Below are positions 32,134 through 44,599 of a stretch of DNA of 64,000 nucleotides, in pieces (the first letter of the stretch is position 1; every line of letters begins with the position of its first letter). A program made the translations under genes and the position numbers. A model generated the notes under the pieces. The model saw nothing but the letters and a program-made list of their open reading frames with translations. It had not been told where the DNA came from and ran no database searches. Source of the stretch: Patiria miniata (taxonomy: Eukaryota; Echinodermata; Asteroidea; Valvatida; Asterinidae); assembly GCF_015706575.1 (NCBI RefSeq), contig NW_024037063.1, positions 21,514,927 through 21,578,926 of the forward strand, read 5' to 3'.

Positions 32134-33693
32134 ATATTTCGGTGCTCATTTTGTATAAAACTAATATAGCTTTAGTAATTCGTTAAAGTCTTCCAGAGTG
32201 AAGTACAAATTAACAGTTTAGCATCCTTAATCCCTTGCGGAATAATGAAATCGGGGACTTCCAACAAACAAATTACAAATGTAAAAGCTAACAAAAATCA
32301 AACAACAAGCTCGGTCTTCGGAAAGTATTGTAAATGATTCTTAAACAGTCGGATGAATATTTCAAAGATACGTTGACTTTTCACGTGTTTGTATTAATTC
32401 GTTTTTCATAGCTGAAAAAAAAAGAGAAAAAATATCAAGCATATGATTTTTGTTGTTTTCACGCAGTTATTTTGGCTAATTGAAACCAAAGAAAAGCGGA
32501 ATAAAGAGATGGTTTTTTCGGTAGTTCTTAGCAAATAGTGAGAATGAATTGATTTTAGGTAATAAGTTGTCATCGCTTGCATTGGTTTATAAAGGAGAGT
32601 AACTTCTATGCCACAGTACAGTATCACGTATTTGCACCATCGTCTTCGCTTCCGTCCGCCTCCGGCATTTTCAGGATTGAGATGTGGGTGAGACTAGCGT
32701 GGAAACTGAGGCCAGAGGATACCTCTGAGATTGGGAAGGGGATAGGACGGGCGGGAGAAAGTAAATAACTTACCGGTGAGCTGGCCACGGAAGTCAAAAT
32801 AGTTTCTCACCGCCACTCCGCGATCCGTCGTCTGCTTTCTTCTCATCCACGTCGCCCGCCTTGCTACACTGGAGACTGAGTATAGAATCCTACGCTGCCC
32901 TCAACGTCGTCGGTGTTGCAAGTAGAGATTAGTATTTGTCTATCATAATAGACCTCTTAACTAAATAATTACATGTATATTTTACTCTTGAAAGAGATTG
33001 TTTATTAGTTTATGTGTTTGACTAACTTTGCGTTGTTGGCTGCAAGAAACGCAGCAGCATCCGGTTTTTTGGCATTGATACAATAAAAAGTACAATAAAA
33101 GATTAACAAAACAAAAATGATGAATGCATTCTTGAAGATGTCTGCCGTTCAAACGATGTGTGGGTATCTGGGGTTAAAGGCAAAAATATAGTATTAAAAG
33201 GATATGATTTCATCAGCAAAGAATGTAACTGGTCAACATGTTTATTTTGAAGAATCATAAACTGAAGTACGTCGATCCGTATATACCTTTCCTTTTAAGG
33301 CCCATCTATACTGTTTATTCATTCCACTTTATGAGTTCTACTATCTAACAGAACTCAGATGTTGGATCATTATTGATTGGGTTCAACGAATGACAGGGAT
33401 ATCCCAAGATTGGGTCCGCAGTTGACAATCCCCCCGGCCGCGGTCGCGCCGGCCGTCGCTGGAACCACCACCACCAACCCACAAAATCTGCAATTTATGC
33501 ATTCCTGCATTTAAAATTGTTTGTAGAAACGGCATTGAGTGCATACTTGAGGCACAACGTCCACACTGATTTGACATTTAATTTAAAAACGGAAACCGAA
33601 TGGGCAACACTACACCTAGCACTGAAATGTATCATACATGCAAGCAATGAATTTATGAACTCAAAATTTTCGGAAGCATGGCAGGCGTACCGG

Positions 33694-33924
33694 GTCGTAT
33701 CATAAGTCCGACGCCTCATAAGTCCGACAATGGACAAACGCTGTTTAGGACTTATGAGGCGTCGGACTTATGAGGCGTCGGACCTATGAGGCGGAATAAA
33801 TAAATGTTAATCATAAGCCCGGCGCCCATTAAGTCCGACGCCTCATAAGTCCGAAATTTCGGACTTATGAGGCGTCGGACCTATGAGGCGTCAGACCCGA
33901 GGCGTCGGATACTGAGCGGATCCC
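33694..33924. mobile_element. 231-bp palindromic array of CATAAGTCCGACGCCT units, 10-bp target duplication
   Basis: About eleven copies of a 16-17-bp unit (TCATAAGTCCGACGCC or its complement) in both orientations. The direct repeat GGCGTACCGG flanks it (33684-33693, 33925-33934). Ends GGGTCGTAT / GGATCCCG are roughly inverted. A 9-11-bp duplication suggests a Mutator-type origin (inference). Confidence 0.7.
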
Positions 33925-34147
33925 GGCGTACCGGTAAATAATATTTTTTACGCCCGGGAATACCGGCGAGTTATTGCGAACATACCCGACTGTCAACGAA
34001 ATGTATCGATAAACTTGGGACATATTCGGAACTGAGGACTCCTACTCAATTTTGGGTCATATTAATTTGTTCTCAGTTTTAACCGCGGGCCCGCTACCGT
34101 CCGTTAGAATCGGCAAAATGTGTTGGTTTCGCTCGCTCGTACCCCCA

Positions 34148-34655
34148 CCCTGCAAACAGGACGCTGGGATACTCTGATGAATTCACGCTCTGATTGGTTG
34201 GATTTTGCGTGACCAGTGACCTGCGCGTCATCACGGTCATGACTCTGCAAGGTTTGAAACGGCCGTTTAAGACTGAGTCATTACTTTTATTCCAGTTTAG
34301 AGAGTTTTTTTTGTCGTTGAAAAATGTAATAATGTAGGAAATTCTGTAAAGCTTACATGTGTTGTAAATTTACAATTCCAGTCACTTGGTTGGGCTCCGT
34401 TTCGAATCACGAACGGTCGGATTGCATTATGCGACGCTCAAAATTTTGTCCACATGGGCCGCAATGAAACAGAAATCACATCCGGTATGAAATCTGTGCG
34501 CATTTCTATGGGAAGTTTTCGGATAGCATTTGCGAACATTGTGTAACTGCGGTCTTGAACGCTGCAGCCAGATGCTTTATACATAGGTCATAGGCCACTT
34601 CCTTCACAAGATTCTGTGAAGCTCAGCAGAGTATCCCAGCGTCCTGTTTGCAGGG
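34148..34655. mobile_element. Element with 29-bp perfect TIRs
   Basis: CCCTGCAAACAGGACGCTGG and the next nine bases (34148-34176) recur as an exact reverse complement at 34627-34655. GTACCC/GGGTAC motifs extend outward on both sides. No coding sequence inside. Confidence 0.75.
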
Positions 34656-35780
34656 CGGGGTACCGGGTCCGGGTACGAGGGAACAGATCACCGAGAAAGT
34701 TGAAGAGCGCCCTCGTTTGTTGACATGTCTTAAAAGGGCACACCATTTACAACCCAAATTCCCCATTTTGTTGATTTATTACAAACCTTGTTTTTCATCG
34801 ATGTAATTAATTGATGAATGTACGCTTGTGACTTTCTTTTATTTTGTTTTGACATATGTATATTGATACTCCACCCATAATCGTCCCTCAAATTCTGGGG
34901 GAACTATATAAGCCCCGCCCCTTAATTTATGTCAATACTATCACTGGTACCCTTGCGTATTGCCGTGCTAATTAGAAACCTGTTTATTTCCGACGTAAAT
35001 TATGAGTACCAGTGAATTGCTTGTCACTTCGTCCTTCGTTCGATCACATGCATGCTGCGCTGAACGTCGGGCTAAATGTCAAGTTATTTAAACCGAACAG
35101 CAGCAGGTTGGTGATTGGTATTAATTTATTTTTTAGAATGATACCAAGTTATTCTTTTTTTTTCTAGAACTGAACTATATTCATGTGACATTAATTTTCT
35201 TTACAGGACTTAAGGCCTAAGGATACTGTCGCTATTTATCGTTTAGTTATTTGTCGAACGCTTGTCATGTCGTGTTTGTTTGTGCTCGGGAGTCGCGGTC
35301 GTGAACCAAGCCCCATCATTCTGGACTTTATGGCAGTGGCGTCAATCTGTGCGTGAGTGTTGTGGATGGGGGATGACCAAAATCCAAAATGTGTCCGGCT
35401 GTAGAAATCTAAAAGGGGGGGGGGGGGGCACGGACTAGGCCTAGCATCTGTAAAAATTGAATTCCAAAATGTGCCATTTTGGGTAATCCTTAGGCAGTGG
35501 ATATTAAGCCGGAGACGGCAAACCTTTAGTAAACGTAAGCTTGCCGGATATGCATTGAACATGCGTAGTCCGAGTAACTTGGACCCAACTTATCGCCTTT
35601 TTAACATTCAGACATGGTCTGGCGATAGCCCAGGTGGACTCCCTTTCCTCCCCACGTTACAGAGGGAGTCCAGGATATTAAGTGCTCAAAACCGGGCGAA
35701 AAAATTTATGACCAATATTTTCAATATTTTTACCTTGTTGGAGAAGCTAATTTTTACGTCTTAGTATTCTATGATGAAGA

Positions 35781-36315
35781 CTTATCTATTGGGCCGGGGG
35801 GTTCAGGAATTCCATATGTGATGCTGACCGACGTTAATCAGGAAAATAAACTCTAAAGCAACGTTAAACTTGTATGCTTTTGAATTTTGTAGACCTTTTT
35901 CATCAATTTCTCACACGTACCGAGTCCAGTCGTAAATGGCGTACGTACGGCCGTGCGTGTGCAACGTGAACGTGCATTGCGCACGTGCGACTTCCTTAGT
36001 AACCGCCCTCATACGCATGCGCACTAACTTGTAGGTGCGGTCGCCTATCCAGTGACCAAGCGTGTTTTCGCGACAGTTACCAGAAACATGTTTCGGCTTT
36101 TGCCATTGGTTGAGTGTTTTCGCGACTTCGGTTGGCTGGAGTGACGTCACTGTTCCAACCACAACTAAACAAAGGAGGGCGCTAGCGATTCGGTGAGAAA
36201 CTGATGAAAAGAGACTACAAAAAGTACCAGTTTAACATTGCTCTAGAGTTTATTTTCTTGATTAACGTCGGTCAGCATCACATTGGAATTCCTGAACCCC
36301 CGGATCAATAGATAA
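35781..36315. mobile_element. 535-bp element with ~130-bp TIRs
   Basis: The left arm runs from CTTATCTATTG through TTCAGGAATTCC, GATGCTGACCGACGTTAATC and TTCATCAATTTCTCAC; the right arm is its reverse complement with few changes, ending CAATAGATAAG. The short GC-rich centre has GCGCACGTGC and TGACGTCA (about 36141). Confidence 0.8.
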
Positions 36316-36342
36316 GGATACATAGAGTATGTAGGCGTGAAA

Positions 36343-37090
36343 CTAGACCCGTGAACGTGGCGTTGTATACAACGCCACGTTCTTGTGTCATTTCGAACCT
36401 GGCGAAATCGATCCGACATACATAATTCCGTATGGGTGTTGAGTACTCACCTAGAAATCTAAATTTGCCCGTCCGATTGTTTAGGCTGTGTAATTTCGAC
36501 GAAATTTGCCCATCAGTAAAGACCCATACGAACGTGTAGAAATTAGATTTTAACCTGACCCTGACAAATAACCCCGGACGCGTCCGACGAGTCGCTTGGA
36601 CAGATTGACGGCTGTTTCATGTCGCAACCCCGAAAAAAAAAACCCGCAGACGATTGGCTGCTCGGCTCATCTCGTGTATGTACAGTACGTGTGCGCACAC
36701 ACACGCGGGCGCGCCCCCGACCGCGTGCGGTGCGGTGAGAGAGGAAAGGACTTGAAACTTGTCTAAAACGATGTCTGTTTTAGCTGCGACAGTAAACAGC
36801 CGTCGAATCATACGAAAATAAAACGCAATGCGCATGCGTCAGTTGGGAGAAAATGGCAGCTAGCAGTAGCGGACGGACTTCATGAACCGGGGCCAGAATT
36901 TTCCTCAATTTTCGTCAAATGCAAGTTTTGACGTACAAATAGAATTCAAGACAGCTTCATATGTGAGTACTTATTACATGGGCAAAATAAAGTCCAGTGT
37001 GTGTAACGGAGGGAGTCATAGGGACACGTTCGCCAGGTTCGAAAATACACAACAGCGTGGCGTAGTTTACAAGCCACGTTCACGGGTCTA
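36343..37090. mobile_element. hAT-like element, ~70-bp TIRs, 7-8-bp target duplication
   Basis: Left CTAGACCCGTGAACGTGGC; right arm ends GCCACGTTCACGGGTCTAG. Flanked by (G)CGTGAAA on both sides. The left arm carries an extra 30-bp palindrome centred on GTATAC. The 8-bp duplication reading favours hAT (inference). Confidence 0.75.
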
Positions 37091-37529
37091 GCGTGAAACA
37101 AGCTTCTATAACGAGGTAAAACGTAACAAAAATTAGGTCAAATTTTGGATGGTATTATGTAGAGATTTCTCATCCTGGACGTCAGTCGTAATGCAATGAA
37201 GACTTCGTCCAACCTGGGCTAGGTCTGGCGATAGTAGGGACCAAGCTAATCCTTATATGCTGAGCAACACAATTCTGTCAGTGACCCAAAATCCCAACAT
37301 TGCCCAACAAAAACATCAGATTTCACCCTCATTTGAAATAGCCTACAAATTATTAGATAAGCCACCTGAGGTGCAAGTAGACATCGATGATTAAGATGGT
37401 TGTACTGAAGTTTACTTATGATCCGGATGAAAAGTGAAATTTCCCATTCAATTCCGAGAGCTCCCCTCGCGATCGTGAATACGTTAAATTTCCGACTCGT
37501 GCTGTGGTCTTCATGCCCAGCGTACATTT

Positions 37530-37825
37530 GATGGTCCCCATATCCCGACTCCCGAGTGCGATTCTGTTACCGAGCGCGCGCGATGCATTGATTATGATAA
37601 TGAGTAAACTGGATCTCGTTTGTTAACACAAACATTTCGAACGATAATAGGGAGTCGGAAACTAGGGCAGCTTTTATGGGCGGAACCAGTTCAAGCTAGT
37701 TCCCGACTCCCTTTTATTGTTTAAAATGCACTTGTGTCTACAAACGTGATCCAGTCTACCCATTATCATAATCGATGCATCGCGCGCTGAGTAACGGAAT
37801 CGCACTCGGGATACGGGGATACATT
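37530..37825. mobile_element. Foldback element, ~125-bp arms
   Basis: TATCCCGACTCCCGAGTGCG, GCGCGCGATGCAT, GATTATGATAATG and GGGAGTCGG-AACTAG on the left reappear in reverse order and complement on the right; the spacer is about 25 bases. Confidence 0.75.
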
Positions 37826-40205
37826 TGACCCAGAATACAAATGTACTTTGCGAAGCACACAAGCTTTCAATTTTGTAGCTCCATGTGAAGTGGGTAAACT
37901 TTAAGCTGCCATTAACTTGCTTAAATAGTTGATTTAAGGTCTCAAATTTCGCGAGAGACGTGCTTGTAACTATAGCATTTTAAGGTATGTGTTGTATGGG
38001 CGTTAGCTGAATGGTGGGTGAAAAACATCAGCAGTTATTGTGCATGTTTTTATGCAGAACGGTCCCAGTGTGCGTCAGACCCTAAACTATGCGATCCTAT
38101 TTCTACGCACTCACATTTAAGTTGCGTTTGCAAAGCTTTAGTTGTATCTGTGCAGATTATGGATGATGATTGAGGATATACATCTTACGTATACTCACGC
38201 ACCAACAAAAGGGGGGGGGGATCCAATAGCCCATCCCCCTTGGTCAAAAAGTGCCTCCTCCCCCCTCTCCGCATTTATTCCCCGGATTGTGTACCTAGGA
38301 AGTCCAGTATTTGATCCACCTGGCCATAATCAGTTGCTACCATGAACTGGTCTCCAAACATTAACCGGCACTGCACCAAACCTGCGCAGTGTATGTTTTT
38401 GTTAATAAATGTTTTATGACCAATCTTCGTCTTGTTCTGCATATCCGCGCTTGTATTGTTGTTGTGACATAGTATTCAGGACAATTTGTGACATTAACAT
38501 TAGGCCCTATTTAAGTACTTCCCTTCAAAAAAAAATCTGCCGGACTTAGGAATCATAAAAAAGATGAAATATTGTGCAATAAAATGTAGCATGCAATGTA
38601 AAACAAAAAGAAAGAAAACTCTTACTTTTTGAGCTACCGGTAAATTAGTGGTAAATATTGATTACAAGTAAACACTTCATTTCAAAGTGGCTTTTGTTGG
38701 GGTTAGTAACCGTATGGTTTCCTGACCTGACAGAATGGTGGTTGGACTTTATTTCCCGCCAAAAAAATCCTCCAAAGCCAAGGATCTCTAAGAAATGAAA
38801 TGTGCCTGAAGGGAAATGTAGGATTTGATTAAACATAAAAGTGAAGAAAAGTATTAATTACTAGGTAAAAAGAAAAAAGGAAAACAATTTCTCACAGCGC
38901 AGATTTAACCTTGAGACCTTCAGCATGGTATATTATATTGAATATAACTTGATTATTTGATATTATTTTGATATCGATATCACCGATAGCAGTATTTTAA
39001 TCATGTTTAAAATGTCAAAATTTTTGATATTGAGGAATGATATTCAAGAACATTGAAAATGTGTAAGATTATCATCAAAATAAGTCTCCTGTTTGTGTTT
39101 TTACTTTGTGTTTAAAGTTTGCTGTATAATGAAATAAAACTTGGCGCAACTTGTTGCTTGTGACTCAAAATAAAAACTTCAACACAATGCCAAGCTGCAT
39201 ACTTTGTGCCCTGCATTCTTTGGAATTTTCACGGTCTCCCCCAATGTAAAACCTCAAAAGAAACCGTCCGTTCTGGACAAACTGTCAGTGCTGAGACTTG
39301 TTTTAACTAGTTTGGGCAATATGCTCCAGTCCGTAGAAAATTGGGACTTAAGTTATTTTCTTTTTAAATCAAAGTGTCATCTTTATGGTCTTTAAGTTTT
39401 ACAAGGGATATCGAATATTCTCGATATTGGATTTCTGATCGATTATTGAAAATTCTGATATTGACAGTGCTTACAGCTTGTAGTCGAACGTTTAACCAAT
39501 TGAGCTACCAAAATGCTCAGGCTGGAAGGGTAGTTATAAATGAGATGTAGATTCGCAATGGTGTTTTTTGCAATGCAATTTTGATAGCAGTTAAAAAAAT
39601 GCGTTATGGCTGCCGTTATCATCATCCTCTAGATAGCCGTGTGTTGCAAAACAACAACGGTCCATCGTTAACAAACCATGCATAGGTTGTACTCGGCACC
39701 TTTGACTAATTATCAGGTTGCCAAAACTTTGGGGAACACCAAGTGACCTTTGTGCAAATGTTGGCACCCCGTGAATAAAGACTTATAATTTAATTTTGAC
39801 AGATTGCATGTAGTCTTTGGAGGGTCACCCATCAGCTGAACAAAATAAACCACATATTTTGTTGTTGCTCATACAATCACTGTCAATTTATTGTAAGGAT
39901 GTGACTTTCCGTTTAATTTTGTAAACGTTTAGCAAATATTTTACATACTGTTTAAACGCTTAGTCAGTTCACTGAGATTGACGCCTACTATTATTTTTGC
40001 AGCTCGGTGTGATTGAAATGATCAATAATGATTGTTATTTAAATAGATAACGGGCAGTCATTCAAAAAGTAAAACTATGTGTACCCCAATCAAGTACTGT
40101 GATGCATCTAAGGTCTGTTTATTTAAACAGGTTTGAAAACATTGTCAGTTATTTGTGCCATTAACTTTAACTCCAAGGAGGAATGCGTGAATGTAGATTC
40201 CTTTT

Positions 40206-41515
40206 TATGCCCCGCGGCGAAGCCGAAGGGGCATACTGTTTCCGCCTTGTCCTTCCGTGGGTGGGTGTGTGGGTGGGTGTGTGGGTGAGTTTGTCTTACA
40301 TACGCAGTGTGGACTTCCGAACAAAAGACGTCCACATAATGTAGGTAGCACCGACGTTGTGTGGACTTACCCCACGTCCACACAGTGTTTCCCCATTTCT
40401 GGAAAACAGGTTTAGAGGCATTTTTGGGTTAGGTTTATCTGTAGCAGAATGAAGAGAAACACTAAAGGGAATCATAGAAAAAAAATTGGGTTGAAAGAGT
40501 TTTCACAGTTTGAGAAAAATGAGTTTTTTCACTGGTTTTTCTTAACTACACGAAAGCAATGGAAAGTCCACACTAGTCATGTGAAACAAGTATGGGTGGG
40601 TGGGTGTGTGTGTGTGTCCGGACAAATCTTGTCAGCGCGATAACTTGAGAAATACTTAACATATGAACTTCAAATTTGGTTTGTGGATTCTTCTTGGTAA
40701 TCCTAAGAAGCCTTTTGCATTTGGGGCCAAAAGGCCAAAGGTCAAGTTCACAGTGGCTAAAACAATAGAAATTTTGTCAGCGCGATAACTTGAGAAATAC
40801 TTAACATATGAACTTCAAATTTGGTTTGTGGATTGTTCTTGGTAATCCTAAGAAGCCTTTTGCATTTGGGGCCAAAAGGCCAAAGGTCAAGTTCACAGTG
40901 GCTAAAACAATAGAAATCTTGTCAGCGCGATAACTTGAGAAATAATTAACATATGAACTTCAAATTTGGTTTGTGGATTGTTCTTGGTAATCCTAAGAAG
41001 CCTTTTGCATTTGGGGCCAAAAGGCCAAAGGTCAAGTTCACAGTGGCTAAAACAATAGAAATCTTGTCAGCGCGATAACTTGAGAAATACTTTACATGTG
41101 AACTTCAAATTTGGTTCGTGGATTGTTCTTGGCAATCCTAAGAAGCCTATTGCATTTGGGGCCAAAAGGTCAAGGGTCAAGTTCACAGTGGCTAAAACAA
41201 TAGAAATCTTGTCAGCGCGATAACTTGAGAAATACTTAACATATGAACTTCAAATTTGGTTTGTGGATTGTTCTTGGTAATCCTAAGTAGCCTATTGAAT
41301 TTGGGGCCAAAAGGTCAAGGGTCAAGTTCACAGTGGCTAAAACAATAGAAATCATGTATTTATTCTGAGATTATAGGGATTAGGGATTAATTCATATAAA
41401 ACCTACAGAAGACACTAATGCTGTCAATGAATGTTCCATGTGACCAAGGTACATGTAAGTTGATGTTAAAAGAGTGGTGTTATGTCATGGGAACTGTCAC
41501 CGTTGCGGGGCATTT
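40206..41515. mobile_element. Element with five 145-bp tandem core units
   Basis: Left end palindrome TATGCCCC-GCGGCGAAGCCGAA-GGGGCATA (40206-40235), then GTGGGTGGGTGTG stretches, a spacer, and five units starting GTCAGCGCGATAACTTGAG at 40631, 40776, 40921, 41066 and 41211, exactly 145 bases apart. The right end has GCGGGGCAT (41505-41513). The layout resembles Helitron-related elements with core repeats (inference). Confidence 0.75.
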
Positions 41516-43051
41516 GTGTTTGTAAACACACCTGACTTTTTTATAATTAATACAGGTTTTGTTTAAACATTTAAGCTAAAAAGATACATTTACAAATTGT
41601 GTAAAACATTTTTATGTACACATCACGTCCTTAGTATAATGCAAAAAAAAAATAACGTCAACAAAAAGAAAATGCTGTATTTGGAAAAACGAAGTTTAAG
41701 CTTATTCAAGTAAATTTAATAATTGATTTTATTTACTTAAATTATTTCTCAAAGATGTTAGAGTTTGGCCAATAGGCCTTATTCATTGCGAGTCTCTGGC
41801 GTTCATTGTTATTTTAATTCAGTAACAAATAAAAACACAACAGTTTATATTTTTTTCACGCCTGTCCAAGCATACAGATCAATTTCCCTCAGTGTCCGCC
41901 TTTTGACGTAAGGGCCCATTTAATGGCGCTGCACTAAGCACACCTTTTTCTGCTGACAGATTTTGTATTTGCGTCTATTTCATGGAGACCATTTAGCAGT
42001 AAGCATAGTGAAAGGCACGCCATGTACCTTTTAGAGGAAAAGTTGCTTACAATGTAAATCAGTGACGTAACAACAGAAATCTCCATGCATGTGCAATCGT
42101 CAGCACATCCACGCCATGAAATAGCGCTTAACCCTACCCTCCCCAACTCCATCAAAATCCATCCCCCATTTTGGTGGATTTTGGGGGACTTGGTCCTGCA
42201 GGCCTGGTGTGACTAAATATTGATGGAGTATGATGGACTTGGGCCTGGCGGCCTAAAGCAAAGCATGCATTGCAAGAAGTTTGATTGATGAATTTTGGCG
42301 TACTTGGTCCAATACTTAGTAAAAGACTTATCTATGGTTAAGGCTAATTTTTCTGCTAACTGTTAAGCAGTGCCATGAAATTTGGCCAATGTCTAGTGGT
42401 CTGGAAACCTGTTGTCCAAATTGTTTAATTATTTCACACAAAAGCATTTTTGTTTTGGCTAGATGCAGATTTATCTCTTTGAATACCATTTTCCGTTGAA
42501 TTAAAAAAGAAAGGAAGTGTTCAGTGTTCAATCCTTGCATATGGTGCATGAGCATACGTACTATGAACAGGGTTGCCAGTACCCATAGTAGTGCATGTAA
42601 TAAGAGGGCTGGGGACTTTGAAATGTCAGAAGTCAATCTGATGTGTGCAAGGTTCTTGCCTCCAGTGACTGGCAGACTGCATGCAGCACTGGGCTCCGAC
42701 AAGAAACTGGAAAAAATCGAATGCGACATTTGGAAGAATAGGGGGCCTACAATGTACATCATACCGGTACATGAAAAATTTGAGAAAATTCAGTGGGCCC
42801 ATGAATTACTAGTAATTAATTCTCTTTATGCATACACACATCTTCATATTAGTTGAAGTGTGATCCTTGTAATTCTCAGCAAAATTACAGTCCTGTTTTT
42901 AAGTGTACATCTCAAGGAAAGTGAGTACGAAATTACATACAGTTTATGTAAATTACGTGTGCCACTGGAATCCAGTCCTCTTTTGTTTTTTGGACGATTG
43001 TAATGTTTGTACTAAGATTTACCGTCAGTTTTTTCCTTTTTTAAATCAAAT

Positions 43052-43330
43052 CAAGCCAAAAAAAAAAAAATTGGAAGGAGGCCCCTTTTCCCCCCAAAAA
43101 AATGACCGGCCGGGCTATTTTTTAAGATGGCTGCCAGCTTAAAAAAAAAAAGGACTCCACTTGGACTCGGGAAATGACGTACCAGCTTTACATGGGCTAA
43201 ATGCGACAGAGAAAGAGGCCAAAATGTTGTCACTGTTTAAAATGTATAATTTTTTTTTTTGGTTAAAGGAGGGGCCTCCAAAAAGGAAGCGGGCGGGGGC
43301 GCTAAACAATTTTTTTTTATTTGGCCTTAA
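43052..43330. mobile_element. TTAGGCCAAAA-type MITE, copy 2
   Basis: Left CAAGCCAAAAAA...ATTG with GGAGGCCCCTTTT; right AAAGGAGGGGCCTCC...CAATTTTTTTTTATTTGGCCTTAA. Interior differs from copy 1 at 25522. Confidence 0.65.
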
Positions 43331-44499
43331 TGTTGACATCAACAAAATATGTACAACATGAATCCTAATCTCATTGTGTGCATAGTTATATAATATGTAT
43401 GTTAATATAACATTTCTGACATGATAATCATGCAGGATAAACATTACGCACGTACCTTAAAAAAGTTTTTAAAAACCTGAATTATTTGTATGTGTAACAA
43501 AAGATCACTTCACTTCAAAATGAATTACCAGGTGTTCATGACAAAGTTTGTGCAGGTGTTGTGTCAGATTGTTTGTTTCAGCTAAAGTGAAACCACTCAG
43601 CTGAATTGTTATGCCAGGTTGTTTATCACTCCTATTTGTTTATTCAGCGTGGACTCAATTTCCCTTGTTTGTGTCTCTTCCATTCCTCAGGTTAAAAAAA
43701 AGAAAACAACGGTGAAAAAAAAGAGCAAAAAAATGACCTGTTGTCTTAATCACAACATGCAACAAAGGACTGCTAGTATCTGAGGCTAATTTGCCCTAGC
43801 TGCCTGCGTGAATGAGCCGTGGGCAGCCAACCATATGTGATGTAAAAAAAAAAAAAGGCGAGAGAGAGACCAGAAATCAAATGCAGCCGTGTTTTTTATT
43901 CTGACAAGTGCCGTAGCAGCGGAAAGCAAGGCGAGCATACGGGAAGAGATGCAGGGGCGAAGGGGCTGTCTGTAGGGCACCGGCGTTTCCACCGGCGTAG
44001 GCAGCAATGGGGCCCCACTGATGACGCACTTGCCCTCTCCACACACAGCTTGTAATATTCACGATGCAGTCATTGGCAAGCCAGCAACAGCTGAACGTAC
44101 AACGTACGACACAGACACATTAACTCACTCACACGCTAAGGGGGCCAGATTGGGAATTCACAGTGTGCCCACAGATAGTCGTCCTTGCTCTTGTGTGCCC
44201 AAGATGTCTCGAGTCAATTTCGCCAGCATATTGTGGCATTGTGATGCGGCAACCAGCCATGAAATCCACTTTTGTGTCGGGAATCCTGTACCCCTCAAAA
44301 GATGTTTTTAGGACTTGCGGCCGGCAACAAATCAACTGTAAATTCCAGTGATGGCTGCGGACGAAAGAAAGCATTGTGAAAAACTTTGACAAACTGCTAC
44401 GCCAATTCCACAAGCTGTCTTGGCCAACGGATTGAGGGAGAAAATTGATTTTGTACAAAAAATTCCTGGATATCAGTTGTAAAGTGAACAACCTTCGAG

Positions 44500-44599
44500 A
44501 TGTCGTCGGTGAAAGTAGCAGTTCGAGTCCGTCCATTTAACTCCAGAGAAATCGGCCGAAATGCTGAGTGTGTCATCAGCATGACAGGCAAAACAACAA
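44500..44599 (+). CDS. Kinesin-3 exon 1, initiator Met and first motor strand
   Basis: ATG is in context GAGATGT; 33 codons plus one base end at the donor [17 protein letters not shown] is the invariant beta-1 strand of kinesin motors; [19 protein letters not shown] fits the kinesin-3 extension of it. Confidence 0.92.

Larger units (their letters stand above)
32067..44499. other. Intergenic region, repeat-rich, no gene recognised
   Basis: Contains the elements at 33694, 34148, 35781, 36343, 37530, 40206 and 43052. Open frames up to 144 codons have no splice, domain or composition support. A GC-rich patch (32774-32846, minus strand) has a 24-codon ATG frame running into a consensus donor, reported as a finding. 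Confidence 0.5.

Noticed and set aside
39480..39530. tRNA-like D-arm on the minus strand (GGTAGCTCAATTGGTTA)
   Set aside because: No box B or acceptor stem in range; probably a SINE relic.
40631..41355. Regular 145-bp repeats as a possible CRISPR array
   Set aside because: The units are contiguous with no unique spacers, the length is wrong, and the DNA is animal nuclear.
42328..42762. 144-codon minus-strand open frame, the longest in the window
   Set aside because: No domain, no conserved motif, no splice context; an overlapping plus-strand frame is equally long. Looks like chance in intergenic DNA.
44129..44536. 135-codon minus-strand frame over the kinesin start
   Set aside because: It is antisense to the kinesin first exon and 5' leader; the plus strand has a clear family match.
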